A stretch of 64,000 nucleotides of DNA from contig NZ_PHNJ01000001.1 in assembly GCF_008122205.1 (NCBI RefSeq), positions 496,001 to 560,000 of the forward strand. Direction: 5' to 3'. Below the pieces are notes generated by a model. The model saw nothing but the letters and a program-made list of their open reading frames with translations, had not been told where the DNA came from and did not search any database. The DNA is from Natronococcus pandeyae (GTDB lineage Archaea > Halobacteriota > Halobacteria > Halobacteriales > Natrialbaceae). This document shows positions 16,018 to 24,320 of the stretch, piece after piece (the stretch's first letter is position 1; every line of letters begins with the position of its first letter). The position numbers and the translations under genes were made by a program.

Positions 16018-17574
16018 TCAGCTGACCCGATCGACGATCGTCTCCTCGTCGACGACCAGGTTGTACGCCTCCTCGTCGTCGTTCCAGAGGACGAGCGCCT
16101 GCTCGAAGGAGAGCACGTCGCCGTAGTCGGCCTCGAGCAGCGCCCGGTTGAGCGAGGTCTCCCTCGTGAGGACGGCGTAGTGGTCGACGGTCTCGCTGCC
16201 GTCGCTGATTTTGAACAGCGGGTTCGAGTTGCCAGATCCCGGTCGGTCGTCGTCGCCGCCGGCCTCCGACAGCGATCGGCTGAGTTTCGCCGCGGCGAGG
16301 TCGATCCGGTTCGTGACGTGGCGCTCCATCTCGGCCATCTTCGCCCGCTCGCTCGTCTCGAGGTCGACGGCGATTCGGCGGCGGCCGTCGAGTCGCAACA
16401 GCGAGTAGGAGAACTGGACGTCGACGTTGACGAACTCGCCGGGTGCGTGCTCCTCGTCGTGTTCGGGCGTCGCCTCGTCGAGTCGCCGCTGGAACGAGGG
16501 CACCTCGAGATCCGGACGGACGTCGAACGACCAGCCGCGATCCGACGGCGTCTCGCCGGGCCAGAGACGAACGGTCGGTCCGTAGACGGTGACCTCGCCG
16601 TGCGGTTCGGCTTCGTTCTCCGCGTCTGCGTCCGTGTCTGCGTCCACGCTCGTATCTGCGTCCGCATCACTCGATCCCGTGTCGATCCGCGCCCCCTCGA
16701 GGTCGCGTTCGACCTCCCGGAGCAGGACGCTCGTGTTCTTGTCCGCCGGCGCCATCGCGAGGAAGGTTCCGTCGGGTGCGAGCACTTCGAGGGACGACTC
16801 CGCGACGGCGCGGGGATCCTCGAGTTCGCTCAGGACGTTGCAGGCGAGCACGAGGTCGAACTCGTCCGCATCGTCCTCGAGAGCCGTCTCGGGATCGAAC
16901 GCCTCGGCCGTCGTCCGGTGGACCGACGTGTGGACGTTCCGGCCCGTGCCCGCGAGCAACTCCTCGAGGACGTCCGTCGCCGCGCTGGGCTCGACCGCGT
17001 GGTACTCGAGCAGGGCGTCGTCGGGGAGGTAGTCACAGAGTCCGAGGGCGGGGCCGCCGACGCCCGCGCCGATGTCGAGCACGCGAAGCTTTCGACCGAG
17101 CAGACCACGTTCGGCCAGGTCGTCGAGCGCGTACTGGACGGCGGCGTAGTAGCCCGGCAGGTGGTAGATCGCGTATCCCGCAGCGACGTCGTCGTCGTAC
17201 TCGACGTGACGACCCTCGAGGTAGCGCGACTTGAACCGGCGGATGGTCGACCGGAGGAGGTTGCCCGTCGCGTCCTCGTGCCAGTTCACGCCGTAGCGCT
17301 CGACGAGCAGGTCCTCGAGTCGGCGCTCGTACGACTTGGGGAAGCGCTCGACGGGCCCCCGGTTCGGTCGAACCGGCTCGTCGCCGACGGGGACGAACGT
17401 CCCGTCCTCGCGCTCGATCAGGTCAAGGTCGACGGCCTCCTCGCGGAGGTGCTGGCGCACGACCGCCGGATGCGGGCTGCCGTCGACGTAGTCGCAGATC
17501 TCGTCGGGGTCGATCGGTCGGACGTTTCGCAGGTACTTCGCGTTCGAGCGGATGGCTTCGCGTTGATCAGTCAT
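16018..17574 (-). CDS. Rsm22-family SAM-dependent methyltransferase
   Basis: A 518-residue protein. The N-terminal 120 residues include a helical winged-helix-like part (ICDYVDGSPHPAVVRQHLRE). A Rossmann methyltransferase core follows with motif I LRVLDIGAGVGGPALG, the acidic HAVEPS after strand 2 and FDLVLACNVLSELEDP as motif IV. This layout fits the Rsm22 family, linked in mitochondria to small ribosomal subunit assembly; the exact substrate in archaea is not known to me. A stretch around residues 290-310 is a run of alternating D, A and T (SSDADADTSVDADTDADAEN), an acidic insert. It is 6 bases before tyrA stop-to-start order on the minus strand, so the two may be co-transcribed. Confidence 0.8.
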   Translation of the reverse strand: MTDQREAIRSNAKYLRNVRPIDPDEICDYVDGSPHPAVVRQHLREEAVDLDLIEREDGTFVPVGDEPVRPNRGPVERFPKSYERRLEDLLVERYGVNWHEDATGNLLRSTIRRFKSRYLEGRHVEYDDDVAAGYAIYHLPGYYAAVQYALDDLAERGLLGRKLRVLDIGAGVGGPALGLCDYLPDDALLEYHAVEPSAATDVLEELLAGTGRNVHTSVHRTTAEAFDPETALEDDADEFDLVLACNVLSELEDPRAVAESSLEVLAPDGTFLAMAPADKNTSVLLREVERDLEGARIDTGSSDADADTSVDADTDADAENEAEPHGEVTVYGPTVRLWPGETPSDRGWSFDVRPDLEVPSFQRRLDEATPEHDEEHAPGEFVNVDVQFSYSLLRLDGRRRIAVDLETSERAKMAEMERHVTNRIDLAAAKLSRSLSEAGGDDDRPGSGNSNPLFKISDGSETVDHYAVLTRETSLNRALLEADYGDVLSFEQALVLWNDDEEAYNLVVDEETIVDRVS

Positions 17575-17580
17575 GTGTTC

Positions 17581-18336
17581 TCACTCCTCTCTCGTGTCGT
17601 CGCCGTGCACTCGTCGGGCGGCCTCCCGGTACAGCGACTCGAGTTCGTCGGGGTCGGCGTCGGCGATCGCCGTGGCGGCGTCGGCGACGTCCTCGGCGCC
17701 GTCGAACGTCTCCTGAATGTCCGCGTAGACCCGCGGCGTTCCCTCGGTCATCTGTGCTGCCAGCGTCCGTAACTCGTCGTAGATCGGCGTCTCGAACCCC
17801 TCGGGAACGCGGTTGGCGGCCAGCGCGAACGAGAGGACGGCGGCGTGGGTCGTCGCCTGGACCGTCTCCATCGCCTCGTCGTGTTCCGCTGCCGTCGTCT
17901 CGACCAGATCGTTACCCCGGCGCTCGAGCGCCTCGAGCAACGCGTCGATCGTCGCGCCCTCGTTCTCGCGAACGACCGCGATCGAACCGGGAGCGCGCTC
18001 GGGTGCGAACAGCGGGTGGAGGCTCGCGCGCTCGCTGTCCGGCGCGTGGTGAGCCATCGCCTCGAGCGGTTCGGCCATCACGCCCGAGACGTCGACGATC
18101 GCCCGCCGCGCGCGAGGGGCGTGTTCGGCGATCGCATCCGCGGCGTATCCGAGCGGTACCGCGATGCAGACGACGTCGTAGGCGTCGTCGCGCTCGAGAT
18201 CGGTGACGTCGCCGCCGGTGGCGGCGGCGGCCGCGGCCGCGGCATCCGGATCGACGTCGGCAAAGGTGACGTCGGCGTCGACGGCATCCCCGAACCACGT
18301 CCCCATGGATCCCGCACCGACGATCAGTACGTCCAT
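17581..18336 (-). CDS. tyrA: Prephenate/arogenate dehydrogenase-type protein (TyrA)
   Basis: A 251-residue protein with the NAD(P)-binding start MDVLIVGAGSMGTWFG, followed by the VCIAVPLGYAADAI segment, a VDVSGVMAEPLEAM block and the SLHPLFAPERAPGS segment characteristic of prephenate dehydrogenases, with the helical C-terminal dimerisation domain. It would convert prephenate to 4-hydroxyphenylpyruvate in tyrosine synthesis. The ATG at 18336 is clear; reading further upstream gives a serine-rich artefact on the opposite strand of the next gene. Shikimate-pathway genes aroA and aroC lie 12-16 kb away in this window. Confidence 0.88.
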   Translation of the reverse strand: MDVLIVGAGSMGTWFGDAVDADVTFADVDPDAAAAAAAATGGDVTDLERDDAYDVVCIAVPLGYAADAIAEHAPRARRAIVDVSGVMAEPLEAMAHHAPDSERASLHPLFAPERAPGSIAVVRENEGATIDALLEALERRGNDLVETTAAEHDEAMETVQATTHAAVLSFALAANRVPEGFETPIYDELRTLAAQMTEGTPRVYADIQETFDGAEDVADAATAIADADPDELESLYREAARRVHGDDTREE

Positions 18337-18481
18337 TGGGCTGTGATACCCGTCGGCGTTGCAAAAGGCGTTCGATCGATCGGTTCGCGAGACCGTCCTG
18401 CGGTCGTCTCGCACCCGGCGACCGTGCATCGTCGCAAGCACGACCGATATGCCTCCGAATCGGCAACTACCGATAGATTCT

Positions 18482-18808
18482 ATGACGGACGACTCATCGA
18501 CGGAACTCGACCGCAGGCGCACGCTCGAACTCTCCGGCCTCGCTGCAGCGGGCTCGATCACCGCCCTCGCGGGCTGTAGCGACGACGACGACGAAACTCC
18601 CGACGACGACGAACAACCCGAACATCCGGACGAGGTCGACGGTTCGAACGGCGGTGGCGGCGGCCCGGTCGACGACGAGGAGCAGACCGGCGGCCACCCC
18701 GAGGAGGGTGAGGACGACGAACCGGGCGACGAGCAGGGAGAGGTCCAGGAGGAGGAACCGGACGACGAGGACGAAGACGGGGAGAGCGACGACGAAGACG
18801 ACGAGTAA
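18482..18808 (+). CDS. Small Tat-exported acidic lipoprotein
   Basis: A 108-residue protein beginning with a twin-arginine signal (DRRRTLELSGLAAAGSI) and a lipobox (ALAGC), so it should be exported folded and anchored by the cysteine at about residue 32. Everything after that is low-complexity and extremely acidic: runs of D and E with a short glycine spacer (SNGGGGGP). There is no recognisable globular domain. Such a tail might act as an ion- or metal-binding brush on the cell surface; that is speculation. It is divergent from tyrA with a 145-base gap. Confidence 0.75.
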   Translation: MTDDSSTELDRRRTLELSGLAAAGSITALAGCSDDDDETPDDDEQPEHPDEVDGSNGGGGGPVDDEEQTGGHPEEGEDDEPGDEQGEVQEEEPDDEDEDGESDDEDDE

Positions 18809-18946
18809 CTCACGCATCCGGTTCGCCGATCGCCCTGCAGCCGCTTTTCGAGCGAACGTCCGACTCGTCGCGAATGTCTCGACGGGACTAGTATCGGCTG
18901 CGAACGACGGCCCGGTTCCTATTCCCGCAGGCTGGCCACTACTCGT

Positions 18947-19156
18947 ATGGTCGACATCGGCAATCCGTTCGGCGTTGATCTCGCGACGATGATGTTCGGA
19001 GCCGGGTTCTCGCTGCTCTTCTCCGCGGGTGCGATGCGGTACGAGGAACAGCTCCTCGGCTGGACGTCGGCCGAGATGCTCGGCGCCGCCGGAGCGGCGC
19101 TTCTCGTCGCCGGAACCGTCCTCGGTCTCGGCCTCGTGATCGCCGGCCTTCGGTAG
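18947..19156 (+). CDS. Small membrane protein, unknown function
   Basis: A 69-residue protein with two hydrophobic segments: ATMMFGAGFSLLFSAGAMRY and AAGAALLVAGTVLGLGLVIA, separated by an amphipathic loop EEQLLGWTSAEMLG. Family not recognised. The start ATG follows soon after a likely promoter region and the composition is clearly that of a membrane protein, so I consider it real despite its size. Confidence 0.62.
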   Translation: MVDIGNPFGVDLATMMFGAGFSLLFSAGAMRYEEQLLGWTSAEMLGAAGAALLVAGTVLGLGLVIAGLR

Positions 19157-19280
19157 CCGGACGCGACTCGAGGGTGCGATTTTCGTCGACCGCTTTCCGT
19201 CCCAAAATCGTGCTGGTGACCCGACAGACCGGTTCCTGACGGTCTCGAGGCGAGGTTCGAACCCTCGCGAGTCGCGAGGC

Positions 19281-19300
19281 ACGATCAACTATATGATCGT
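19281..19300 (+). promoter_or_regulatory. TATA box framed by a perfect inverted repeat, promoter of the 2-oxoacid dehydrogenase operon
   Basis: ACGATCA and TGATCGT form a perfect 7-base inverted repeat with ACTATA between them. The TATA-like AACTATAT (centre about 19291) lies 27 bases before the E1 alpha ATG at 19319, the right distance for leaderless transcription. A regulator binding the palindrome would cover the TATA box, so this is a likely repressor site. Spacing and symmetry are seen in the sequence; the regulator is unknown. Confidence 0.55.
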
Positions 19301-19318
19301 TCGTGTCGAATCGTTCCG

Positions 19319-20368
19319 ATGGATATCATGGTGGCTGTTAACGAGTTACAGTCCATGTTCGAGGACATGGTTACGGCGAGGTACTACGAGGAGCGCCTCC
19401 AGGAGGAGTATCTGGAGGGGAAACAGCCGGCGTTCGACATCTCCGCCGGCCCGATTCCGGGTGAGTTACACCTCGCGGCGGGCCAGGAGGCCGCCGCGGC
19501 GGGCGTCTGCCGGCATCTCCGGGATTCAGATACCGTGACGGCACCCCACCGTCCACACCACGTCGCGATCGCGAAGGGCGTCGACCTGAAGCGAATGACC
19601 GCGGAGATCTTCGGGCGGCGAACCGGTCTGAGCAAGGGCAAGGGCGGCCACATGCACCTGTTCGATCCGGACGTGAACTTCGCCTGTAGCGGCATCATCG
19701 CGCAGGGCTGTCCGCCGGCGGTCGGGGCGGGTCTCGCGGCGACGAAACGGAGCGAGGACAGCGTGGCCGTCGCCTTCCTCGGCGAGGGCGCGATCAGTCA
19801 GGGCGCGTTCCTCGAGTCGCTCAACCTGGCGGCCGTCCGGGAGCTTCCCGTCATCTTCGTCGTCGAAGACAACGACTGGGCGATCAGCATGCCGAAGGAT
19901 CGCGTCACCGACGTCGACGACGGTTCCCAGCGCGCCGGCGGCTTCGACATGCCAGGGGTTCGCGTCGACTACGACGACGCGACAGCGGTCTACGACGCCG
20001 CGAAGGAGGCGATTGGGCGGGCTCGAGCGGGCAACGGTCCGACGCTGCTCGAGGTGCAGGTTCACCGCCGGATGGGTCACTTCATGGGCGATCCCGAGAG
20101 CTACCGGCCGGACGAGGACAAGGAGGCGGCACAGGAACGGGATTCGATCGAGCGGCTCGCGGCCGATCTGCGGAGCGAAGGCGTCGCGGACGACGACATA
20201 GAGGAGATCCGCGAGCGAGCCCGCGACCGGGTCGACGAGGCGATCGAGTGGGCCAAAGACCAGCCGGAACCCGGGCCCGAAGAGGCCTACGAGGACGTCT
20301 TCGTCAACCCGCCGTCGGGCGTGACGACCGAGGAACCGAGCCACGAACTCGCCGGAGGTGACGACTGA
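19319..20368 (+). CDS. Thiamine pyrophosphate-dependent dehydrogenase E1 component, alpha subunit (acetoin/2-oxoacid type), set 1
   Basis: A 349-residue E1 alpha subunit. Family blocks are ISAGPIPGELHLAAGQEA, SKGKGGHMHLFD, the TPP/Mg motif starting FLGEGAISQG at about residues 153-162 and ending in VVEDNDWA about 27 residues later, and HRRMGHFMGDPESYRPDE. The usual G-D-G is G-E-G here and N-N is D-N, a conservative variant. It decarboxylates a 2-oxoacid or acetoin and passes the acyl group to a lipoyl arm. It forms an operon with E1 beta (1-base overlap, TGATG) and a lipoyl protein. The GATGG at 19318 puts the start next to the predicted transcription start, so the mRNA is probably leaderless. 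Substrate not determined by sequence. Confidence 0.88.
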   Translation: MDIMVAVNELQSMFEDMVTARYYEERLQEEYLEGKQPAFDISAGPIPGELHLAAGQEAAAAGVCRHLRDSDTVTAPHRPHHVAIAKGVDLKRMTAEIFGRRTGLSKGKGGHMHLFDPDVNFACSGIIAQGCPPAVGAGLAATKRSEDSVAVAFLGEGAISQGAFLESLNLAAVRELPVIFVVEDNDWAISMPKDRVTDVDDGSQRAGGFDMPGVRVDYDDATAVYDAAKEAIGRARAGNGPTLLEVQVHRRMGHFMGDPESYRPDEDKEAAQERDSIERLAADLRSEGVADDDIEEIRERARDRVDEAIEWAKDQPEPGPEEAYEDVFVNPPSGVTTEEPSHELAGGDD

Positions 20369-21396
20369 TGGCACAGAAGGAATCCCAGCAGGCGGTCGAA
20401 CGCGAACTGACGATGAGCCGCGCGATGGTCGAGGCGATCGGCCACGAGATGCGCGAGAACGAGGAGGTCTTCTACATGGGCGAGGACGTCGCCGACTACG
20501 GCGGCATCTTCGACAGCACCCAGGGGCTGCTCGAGGAGTTCGGTCGCGACCGGATCATGGACGTCCCGATCAGCGAGACGGCGTACATCGGCGCCGCCGT
20601 CGGCGCCGCCCAGCAGGGGATGCGTCCGATTGCGGAGCTGATGTTCGTCGACTTCTTCGGCGTCTGTATGGACCAGATCTACAACCAGATGGCGAAGAAC
20701 ACCTACATGAGCGGCGCCAGCGTGAACGTTCCGATGGTTCTGACGGCGGCCGTCGGCGGGACGTACAACGACGCGGCCCAGCACTCCCAGACGCTTTACG
20801 GCACCTTCGCCCATCTGCCGGGGATGAAAGTCGTCGTCCCCTCGACGGCCTACGACGCCAAGGGGCTGATGCACAACGCCATCCGCGACGACGATCCGGT
20901 CGTCTACATGTTCCACAAGCGCCTGATGGGGATCGGCTGGATGCCCGCGCCGGACGGTCCGAAGACGCCCGTTCCGGACGAACCCTACACGATCCCCTTC
21001 GGCAGCGCCGACGTCAAACGCGAGGGGGAGGACGTTACCGTCGTCACGCTCGGCCTGCACGTCCACCGGGCGCTCGAGGCAGCCGACGACCTGGCCGAGG
21101 ACGGAATCGACGCCGAGGTGATCGACCTCCGGACGCTCGTGCCGCTCGATACCGAGACGGTCCTCGACTCGGTCGAGAAGACGGGACGGCTCGTCGTCGT
21201 CGACGAGGACTACCGCTCCTACGGCGTCACCGGGGAGATCATCGCGCGCGTCGCGGAGGAGGGACTGGCCGACCTCGAAGCCGTCGAGCGAGTCGCCGTC
21301 CCGGACGTCCCGCTCCCGTACGCCCGACCGATGGAAGACGAGGTGATTCCGGGGACCGAGGACATCGAAGCCGCGATCCGCTCCGCACGATCGTAA
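20368..21396 (+). CDS. Thiamine-dependent dehydrogenase E1 component, beta subunit, set 1
   Basis: A 342-residue E1 beta subunit that completes the TPP site with E1 alpha. Typical parts are ELTMSRAMVEAIGHEM, YMGEDVADYGGIFDSTQGL, PISETAYIGAAVGAAQQG, VDFFGVCMDQIYNQMAKN and the C-terminal transketolase-like domain with EVIDLRTLVPLDTETVLDSV. Length is usual (about 325-345). It starts inside the stop of E1 alpha and is followed 2 bases later by the lipoyl protein, so all three are translated from one message. Confidence 0.9.
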   Translation: MAQKESQQAVERELTMSRAMVEAIGHEMRENEEVFYMGEDVADYGGIFDSTQGLLEEFGRDRIMDVPISETAYIGAAVGAAQQGMRPIAELMFVDFFGVCMDQIYNQMAKNTYMSGASVNVPMVLTAAVGGTYNDAAQHSQTLYGTFAHLPGMKVVVPSTAYDAKGLMHNAIRDDDPVVYMFHKRLMGIGWMPAPDGPKTPVPDEPYTIPFGSADVKREGEDVTVVTLGLHVHRALEAADDLAEDGIDAEVIDLRTLVPLDTETVLDSVEKTGRLVVVDEDYRSYGVTGEIIARVAEEGLADLEAVERVAVPDVPLPYARPMEDEVIPGTEDIEAAIRSARS

Positions 21397-21398
21397 CC

Positions 21399-21665
21399 AT
21401 GAGCGGGAACGAAGACCGGGTCGCCGTCGCGGCAGCCGACGTCTGGCCCGAGGACGCCGAGGCGGACGAGACCGCCGTCGTCGTCAACTGGTTCGCACGG
21501 GAGGGCCGGCAGGTCGACGAAGGAGAAACGGTCTGCGAGATCCAGATCGAGAAGGTCAGTATCGACGTGCCGGCCCCTACCGATGGGGAACTCGTCGAGA
21601 TCGAGCGGGGCGAGGACGACGAACTCTCGCGCGAGGATACGTTGGGCTGGCTCGCACCCGATTGA
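21399..21665 (+). CDS. Stand-alone lipoyl-domain protein
   Basis: An 88-residue protein made of a single biotinyl/lipoyl domain. The lysine for lipoylation is K52 in CEIQIEKVSIDVPAP, placed between the two GG-turn halves as in E2 proteins. There is no E3-binding or acyltransferase domain. It directly follows E1 beta and should be the acyl carrier for that E1. An E2 catalytic core must come from elsewhere, possibly the E2-OsmC protein encoded at 37783-39615; that link is inference. Confidence 0.85.
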   Translation: MSGNEDRVAVAAADVWPEDAEADETAVVVNWFAREGRQVDEGETVCEIQIEKVSIDVPAPTDGELVEIERGEDDELSREDTLGWLAPD

Positions 21666-21742
21666 GTGGCTTCCGTCGGTCTCGACGGAGGCAGTAGACT
21701 CCGTGTTCGTATGGTCTCGTTCTTTTCCGCCAGCCGAGATGG

Positions 21743-21952
21743 TCAGTCGCCTCCCAACGTCTCTGATCGTTCGGCACCTGAAAAAGCGGGACCGTCTTCG
21801 TCGTTGATAGGCTGAAACTCGGCCGATCCGCACTCGCAACCCTTTCGTTGTCCGATCGGAAGAATCGTCCCGTCCGGCCACCGGTGGGCAGCGTAGACGT
21901 TTCCACAGGACACGCAGTTCGCCGCGAGCTTTTGCTTTTCCGGCTCACTCAT
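21743..21952 (-). CDS. Small zinc-ribbon-like protein
   Basis: A 69-residue protein starting SEPEKQKLAANCVSCG with a second cysteine pair KGCECGSAEFQ, a likely four-cysteine zinc knuckle of the small CPxCG-related type that is common in haloarchaea. The tail (NDEDGPAFSGAERSETLGGD) is acidic. Function unknown. I chose the ATG at 21952; another ATG five codons upstream is possible. A short inverted repeat lies in its leader. Confidence 0.65.
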   Translation of the reverse strand: MSEPEKQKLAANCVSCGNVYAAHRWPDGTILPIGQRKGCECGSAEFQPINDEDGPAFSGAERSETLGGD

Positions 21953-21970
21953 CGAACCACCGGTCATCTC

Positions 21971-21991
21971 GAGAGGGGCTAACTCCCTCTC
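21971..21991 (-). promoter_or_regulatory. Inverted repeat in the leader of the zinc-ribbon gene
   Basis: GAGAGGG and CCCTCTC form a perfect 7-base stem around a 7-base loop. On the minus strand a TATA-like TAGTTTATCT sits at about 22005-22015, so transcription would start near 21983, within the repeat. It could be an operator or an RNA hairpin. Only the symmetry is seen directly. Confidence 0.35.
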
Positions 21992-22123
21992 TTCTTACAG
22001 ATACGTGAGATAAACTACTGGTGACGCGTTCGAACATTTCACCGGAGAGAATAGCTCGGGTACGAAAACGAGGTGGCTCCACAATCGAACGCACTTATAT
22101 ATCACGCGGCTCCTCGCGGTTCG

Positions 22124-22864
22124 TCAGCCCAGTCCGACGCCGGTCGGCTGTCCGATCGTGAGGGTATTGTTCACGAGATTCGTCTGACCGCGACGGAGCC
22201 GTTCCGACGTCGCTTTCGGCGAGATGTCGAGGGCGGCGGCGACGTCTTCGAGCGTGGCGTCACGGGGTATCTCGAAGTGTCCGAGCTCCTCGGCGGTGAT
22301 CAACGCCTCGCGCTGCTTTGCCGTCACGTTGAACTGCCCCATCTTCGGTTCCTCCAGATCGTAGAGCCGGACGACGTGAAACGCGATATCGTGGTCGTTA
22401 CAGTACGCCCGCAGGTCCTCGAGCGTCTCTCGAGACTCGACGCGCAGTTTGAGCAGCCACTCGTGATCCTGTCCCTCCGACTGGAGAACCGTCGCGTCGC
22501 GGGATCGTATCCACTGGAGGATGTTGGCTGACGACGCGGCCCAGTCGACTCGATAGAGTGCGTCCTCGGAAAACGTTGCAACTCGCTGGATGCTGTCAGT
22601 CGTCGGATCGGCCGCTGCAGCCTCCTCGAACGCCTCGGACGCACCCCTCACCCAGAGGTACGGAAGGGGTGACCCCTCGGAGGGGACGAGCTGTTCGAAC
22701 TCGACGACGTGATCGGGAACGGCAGCTAACGTCTCCGCCAGGACGAACGCGTCGGTCGGGACGGTGAACTCGATGACGAGTTTCGAGTCGGCCGCCTCGA
22801 TGCTGTCGGGGGAAACCGAATCACCGTTCGAATTCTGCTGCGTATGGTTGGTGTCGGAGGTCAT
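22124..22864 (-). CDS. Bat-like HTH-10 transcriptional regulator
   Basis: A 246-residue regulator of the haloarchaeal bacterio-opsin activator type. The first 200 residues are the sensor-like 'bat' region (KLVIEFTVPTDAFVLAETLA, LLKLRVESRETLEDL). The C-terminal HTH-10 domain shows TAKQREALITAEELGHFEIP, then ATLEDVAAALDISPKATSERLRRG, the recognition helix, typical of this family. It lacks the PAS/GAF domains of full Bat. The ATG at 22864 starts MTSDTNHTQQ. Its target genes are unknown; neighbours are an FAD protein on the other strand and a zinc-ribbon gene. Confidence 0.85.
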   Translation of the reverse strand: MTSDTNHTQQNSNGDSVSPDSIEAADSKLVIEFTVPTDAFVLAETLAAVPDHVVEFEQLVPSEGSPLPYLWVRGASEAFEEAAAADPTTDSIQRVATFSEDALYRVDWAASSANILQWIRSRDATVLQSEGQDHEWLLKLRVESRETLEDLRAYCNDHDIAFHVVRLYDLEEPKMGQFNVTAKQREALITAEELGHFEIPRDATLEDVAAALDISPKATSERLRRGQTNLVNNTLTIGQPTGVGLG

Positions 22865-23241
22865 GGGAAGCGTGACTCGAGTTGCGGAACGCGGGTTGTT
22901 CGACGTGAGACCCGCGTAACGGCCACGCGAATGGATCGCGTCACGGAAGCACGACGATGCATCCACCATCTCCTCCATGATCGGAAATGGAAACACGGTA
23001 CGCGATCGTTCCGTAACGGGACAACGAACTGCCAGTCGGATATGCCTGTGGCCAGAATGTGTGAACAGACGAGTGACAGCGCTCGACGATCGAGCCGTCG
23101 TATTTCGGGGGAAAGCGTTGCCGTCTTGCGATTCGATCACGTGTGTCGTACCCGTGAACGCAGGCGGTGAACGAACGCGACGAGCCGGCGCCGTTTGCCG
23201 GCTGCGTGAGGGTACTTCAGCGTTCGACTCGAACTGTGCGT
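22865..23241. other. Gene-free intergenic stretch
   Basis: 377 bases between divergently transcribed genes (the Bat-like regulator leftward and the FAD protein rightward). It should contain both promoters. Possible reading frames here are arginine-rich or cysteine-rich without protein-like composition. I see no RNA gene or repeat. Confidence 0.5.
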
Positions 23242-24285
23242 ATGGAACGGATCGGGATCGTCGGCGCGGGAGTCGGTGCGGCCGCGGCGGCCTTCGAAAT
23301 CGAGGAATCGACCACCGACGTCTCGGTGACGGTGCTCGAAAAGTCCCGCGGGCTCTCCGGCCGGGCAGCGACCCGGCGGCGAGACGACGTCGTCTACGAT
23401 TACGGCGCGAACTACGTCAAATCGGACGACGAGCGCGTCGTCGAACTCCTCACGGAGACGCTCTCGAGCGACGGCCTCGTCGATATCACCGATCCGGTCT
23501 GGACCTTCGACCGCGAGGGAGAGATTTCGCCCGGACGCGACGCCGACGAGCACAAGTGGACCTACCGACAGGGGTTGACGCAACTCGGGAAGCGGCTCTT
23601 CGGTCGCACCGGCGCGACGATCCACCGAGAGACTCGCGTCGAGCGCGTCGTGCGCGACGCCGACGCCGGGACGTGGCACCTCGAGGACGCCACCGGGAAG
23701 CGCTGGGGCCCGTACGACGCCGTGCTCCTCAATCCGCCGGCACCGCAGACGGCCGACCTGCTGCGGTCGGCCGCCTGGGAGGCGGACTGTCGCGAACCGC
23801 TGGTCGAAGCCGTCGAGGACGTCCCCTATCGGCGGGTCTGGACGGGGGTCTTTCACTACCCGTTCGAACTCGAGACACCCTACTACGCGCTGGTTAACGT
23901 GGACAAGGACCACGAGATAGGCTGGGTCGGTCGCGAGGAGTGCAAGCCCGGTCACCTCCCCGACAGCGAATCGCTGTTGATCGTTCAGGCGAACCACGAG
24001 TGGTCGGTCGAACACGCCGACGAGGAACCCGAGCGTAACCTCGCGGAACTCGCGGCGCTCACCGCCGGACTGCTCGAGGACGACCGCCTCACCGATCCCG
24101 ACTGGACCGACCACCAGGGCTGGCGGTACGCCCTGCCGGAGGCGGGCGTCGCGACCGAACCGCTACGACAGGCGGAGTCGGAGGGACTGTACTGCGTCGG
24201 CGACTGGGTCGCCGGTGAGGGACGGCTTCACGCGGCACTGCGAAACGGGCTCGGCGTCGGTGAACAGATCGCGCTCGGGTCCTGA
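23242..24285 (+). CDS. NAD(P)/FAD-dependent amine oxidase/renalase-like protein
   Basis: A 347-residue flavoprotein with an N-terminal dinucleotide-binding fold (IGIVGAGVGAAAAAFEIE), the second FAD motif GLSGRAATRR and the C-terminal AGEGRLHAALRNGLGVGEQI, as in the COG3380 renalase-like group. The YDYGANYVKSDD block is also typical. Substrate unknown; the family includes proteins acting on nicotinamide-type or amine substrates. The ATG at 23242 is taken because the fold begins at once; an in-frame GTG 25 codons upstream adds no conserved residues. Confidence 0.8.
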   Translation: MERIGIVGAGVGAAAAAFEIEESTTDVSVTVLEKSRGLSGRAATRRRDDVVYDYGANYVKSDDERVVELLTETLSSDGLVDITDPVWTFDREGEISPGRDADEHKWTYRQGLTQLGKRLFGRTGATIHRETRVERVVRDADAGTWHLEDATGKRWGPYDAVLLNPPAPQTADLLRSAAWEADCREPLVEAVEDVPYRRVWTGVFHYPFELETPYYALVNVDKDHEIGWVGREECKPGHLPDSESLLIVQANHEWSVEHADEEPERNLAELAALTAGLLEDDRLTDPDWTDHQGWRYALPEAGVATEPLRQAESEGLYCVGDWVAGEGRLHAALRNGLGVGEQIALGS

Positions 24286-24320
24286 TCAGGAACGGGCGAT
24301 TGTCGCCTCCGCTGTCCACG

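Noticed and set aside
15136-17772. An 878-residue open frame on the plus strand opposite surE, the Rsm22-type gene and tyrA
   Set aside because: It is rich in Arg, Val and Asp in the pattern produced by reading antisense to high-GC haloarchaeal genes, and the minus strand has clear known families.
18494-19288. A 264-residue minus-strand frame opposite the acidic lipoprotein and small membrane protein
   Set aside because: It mirrors the D/E codons as Val/Phe/Leu runs, so its apparent membrane helices are an antisense artefact.
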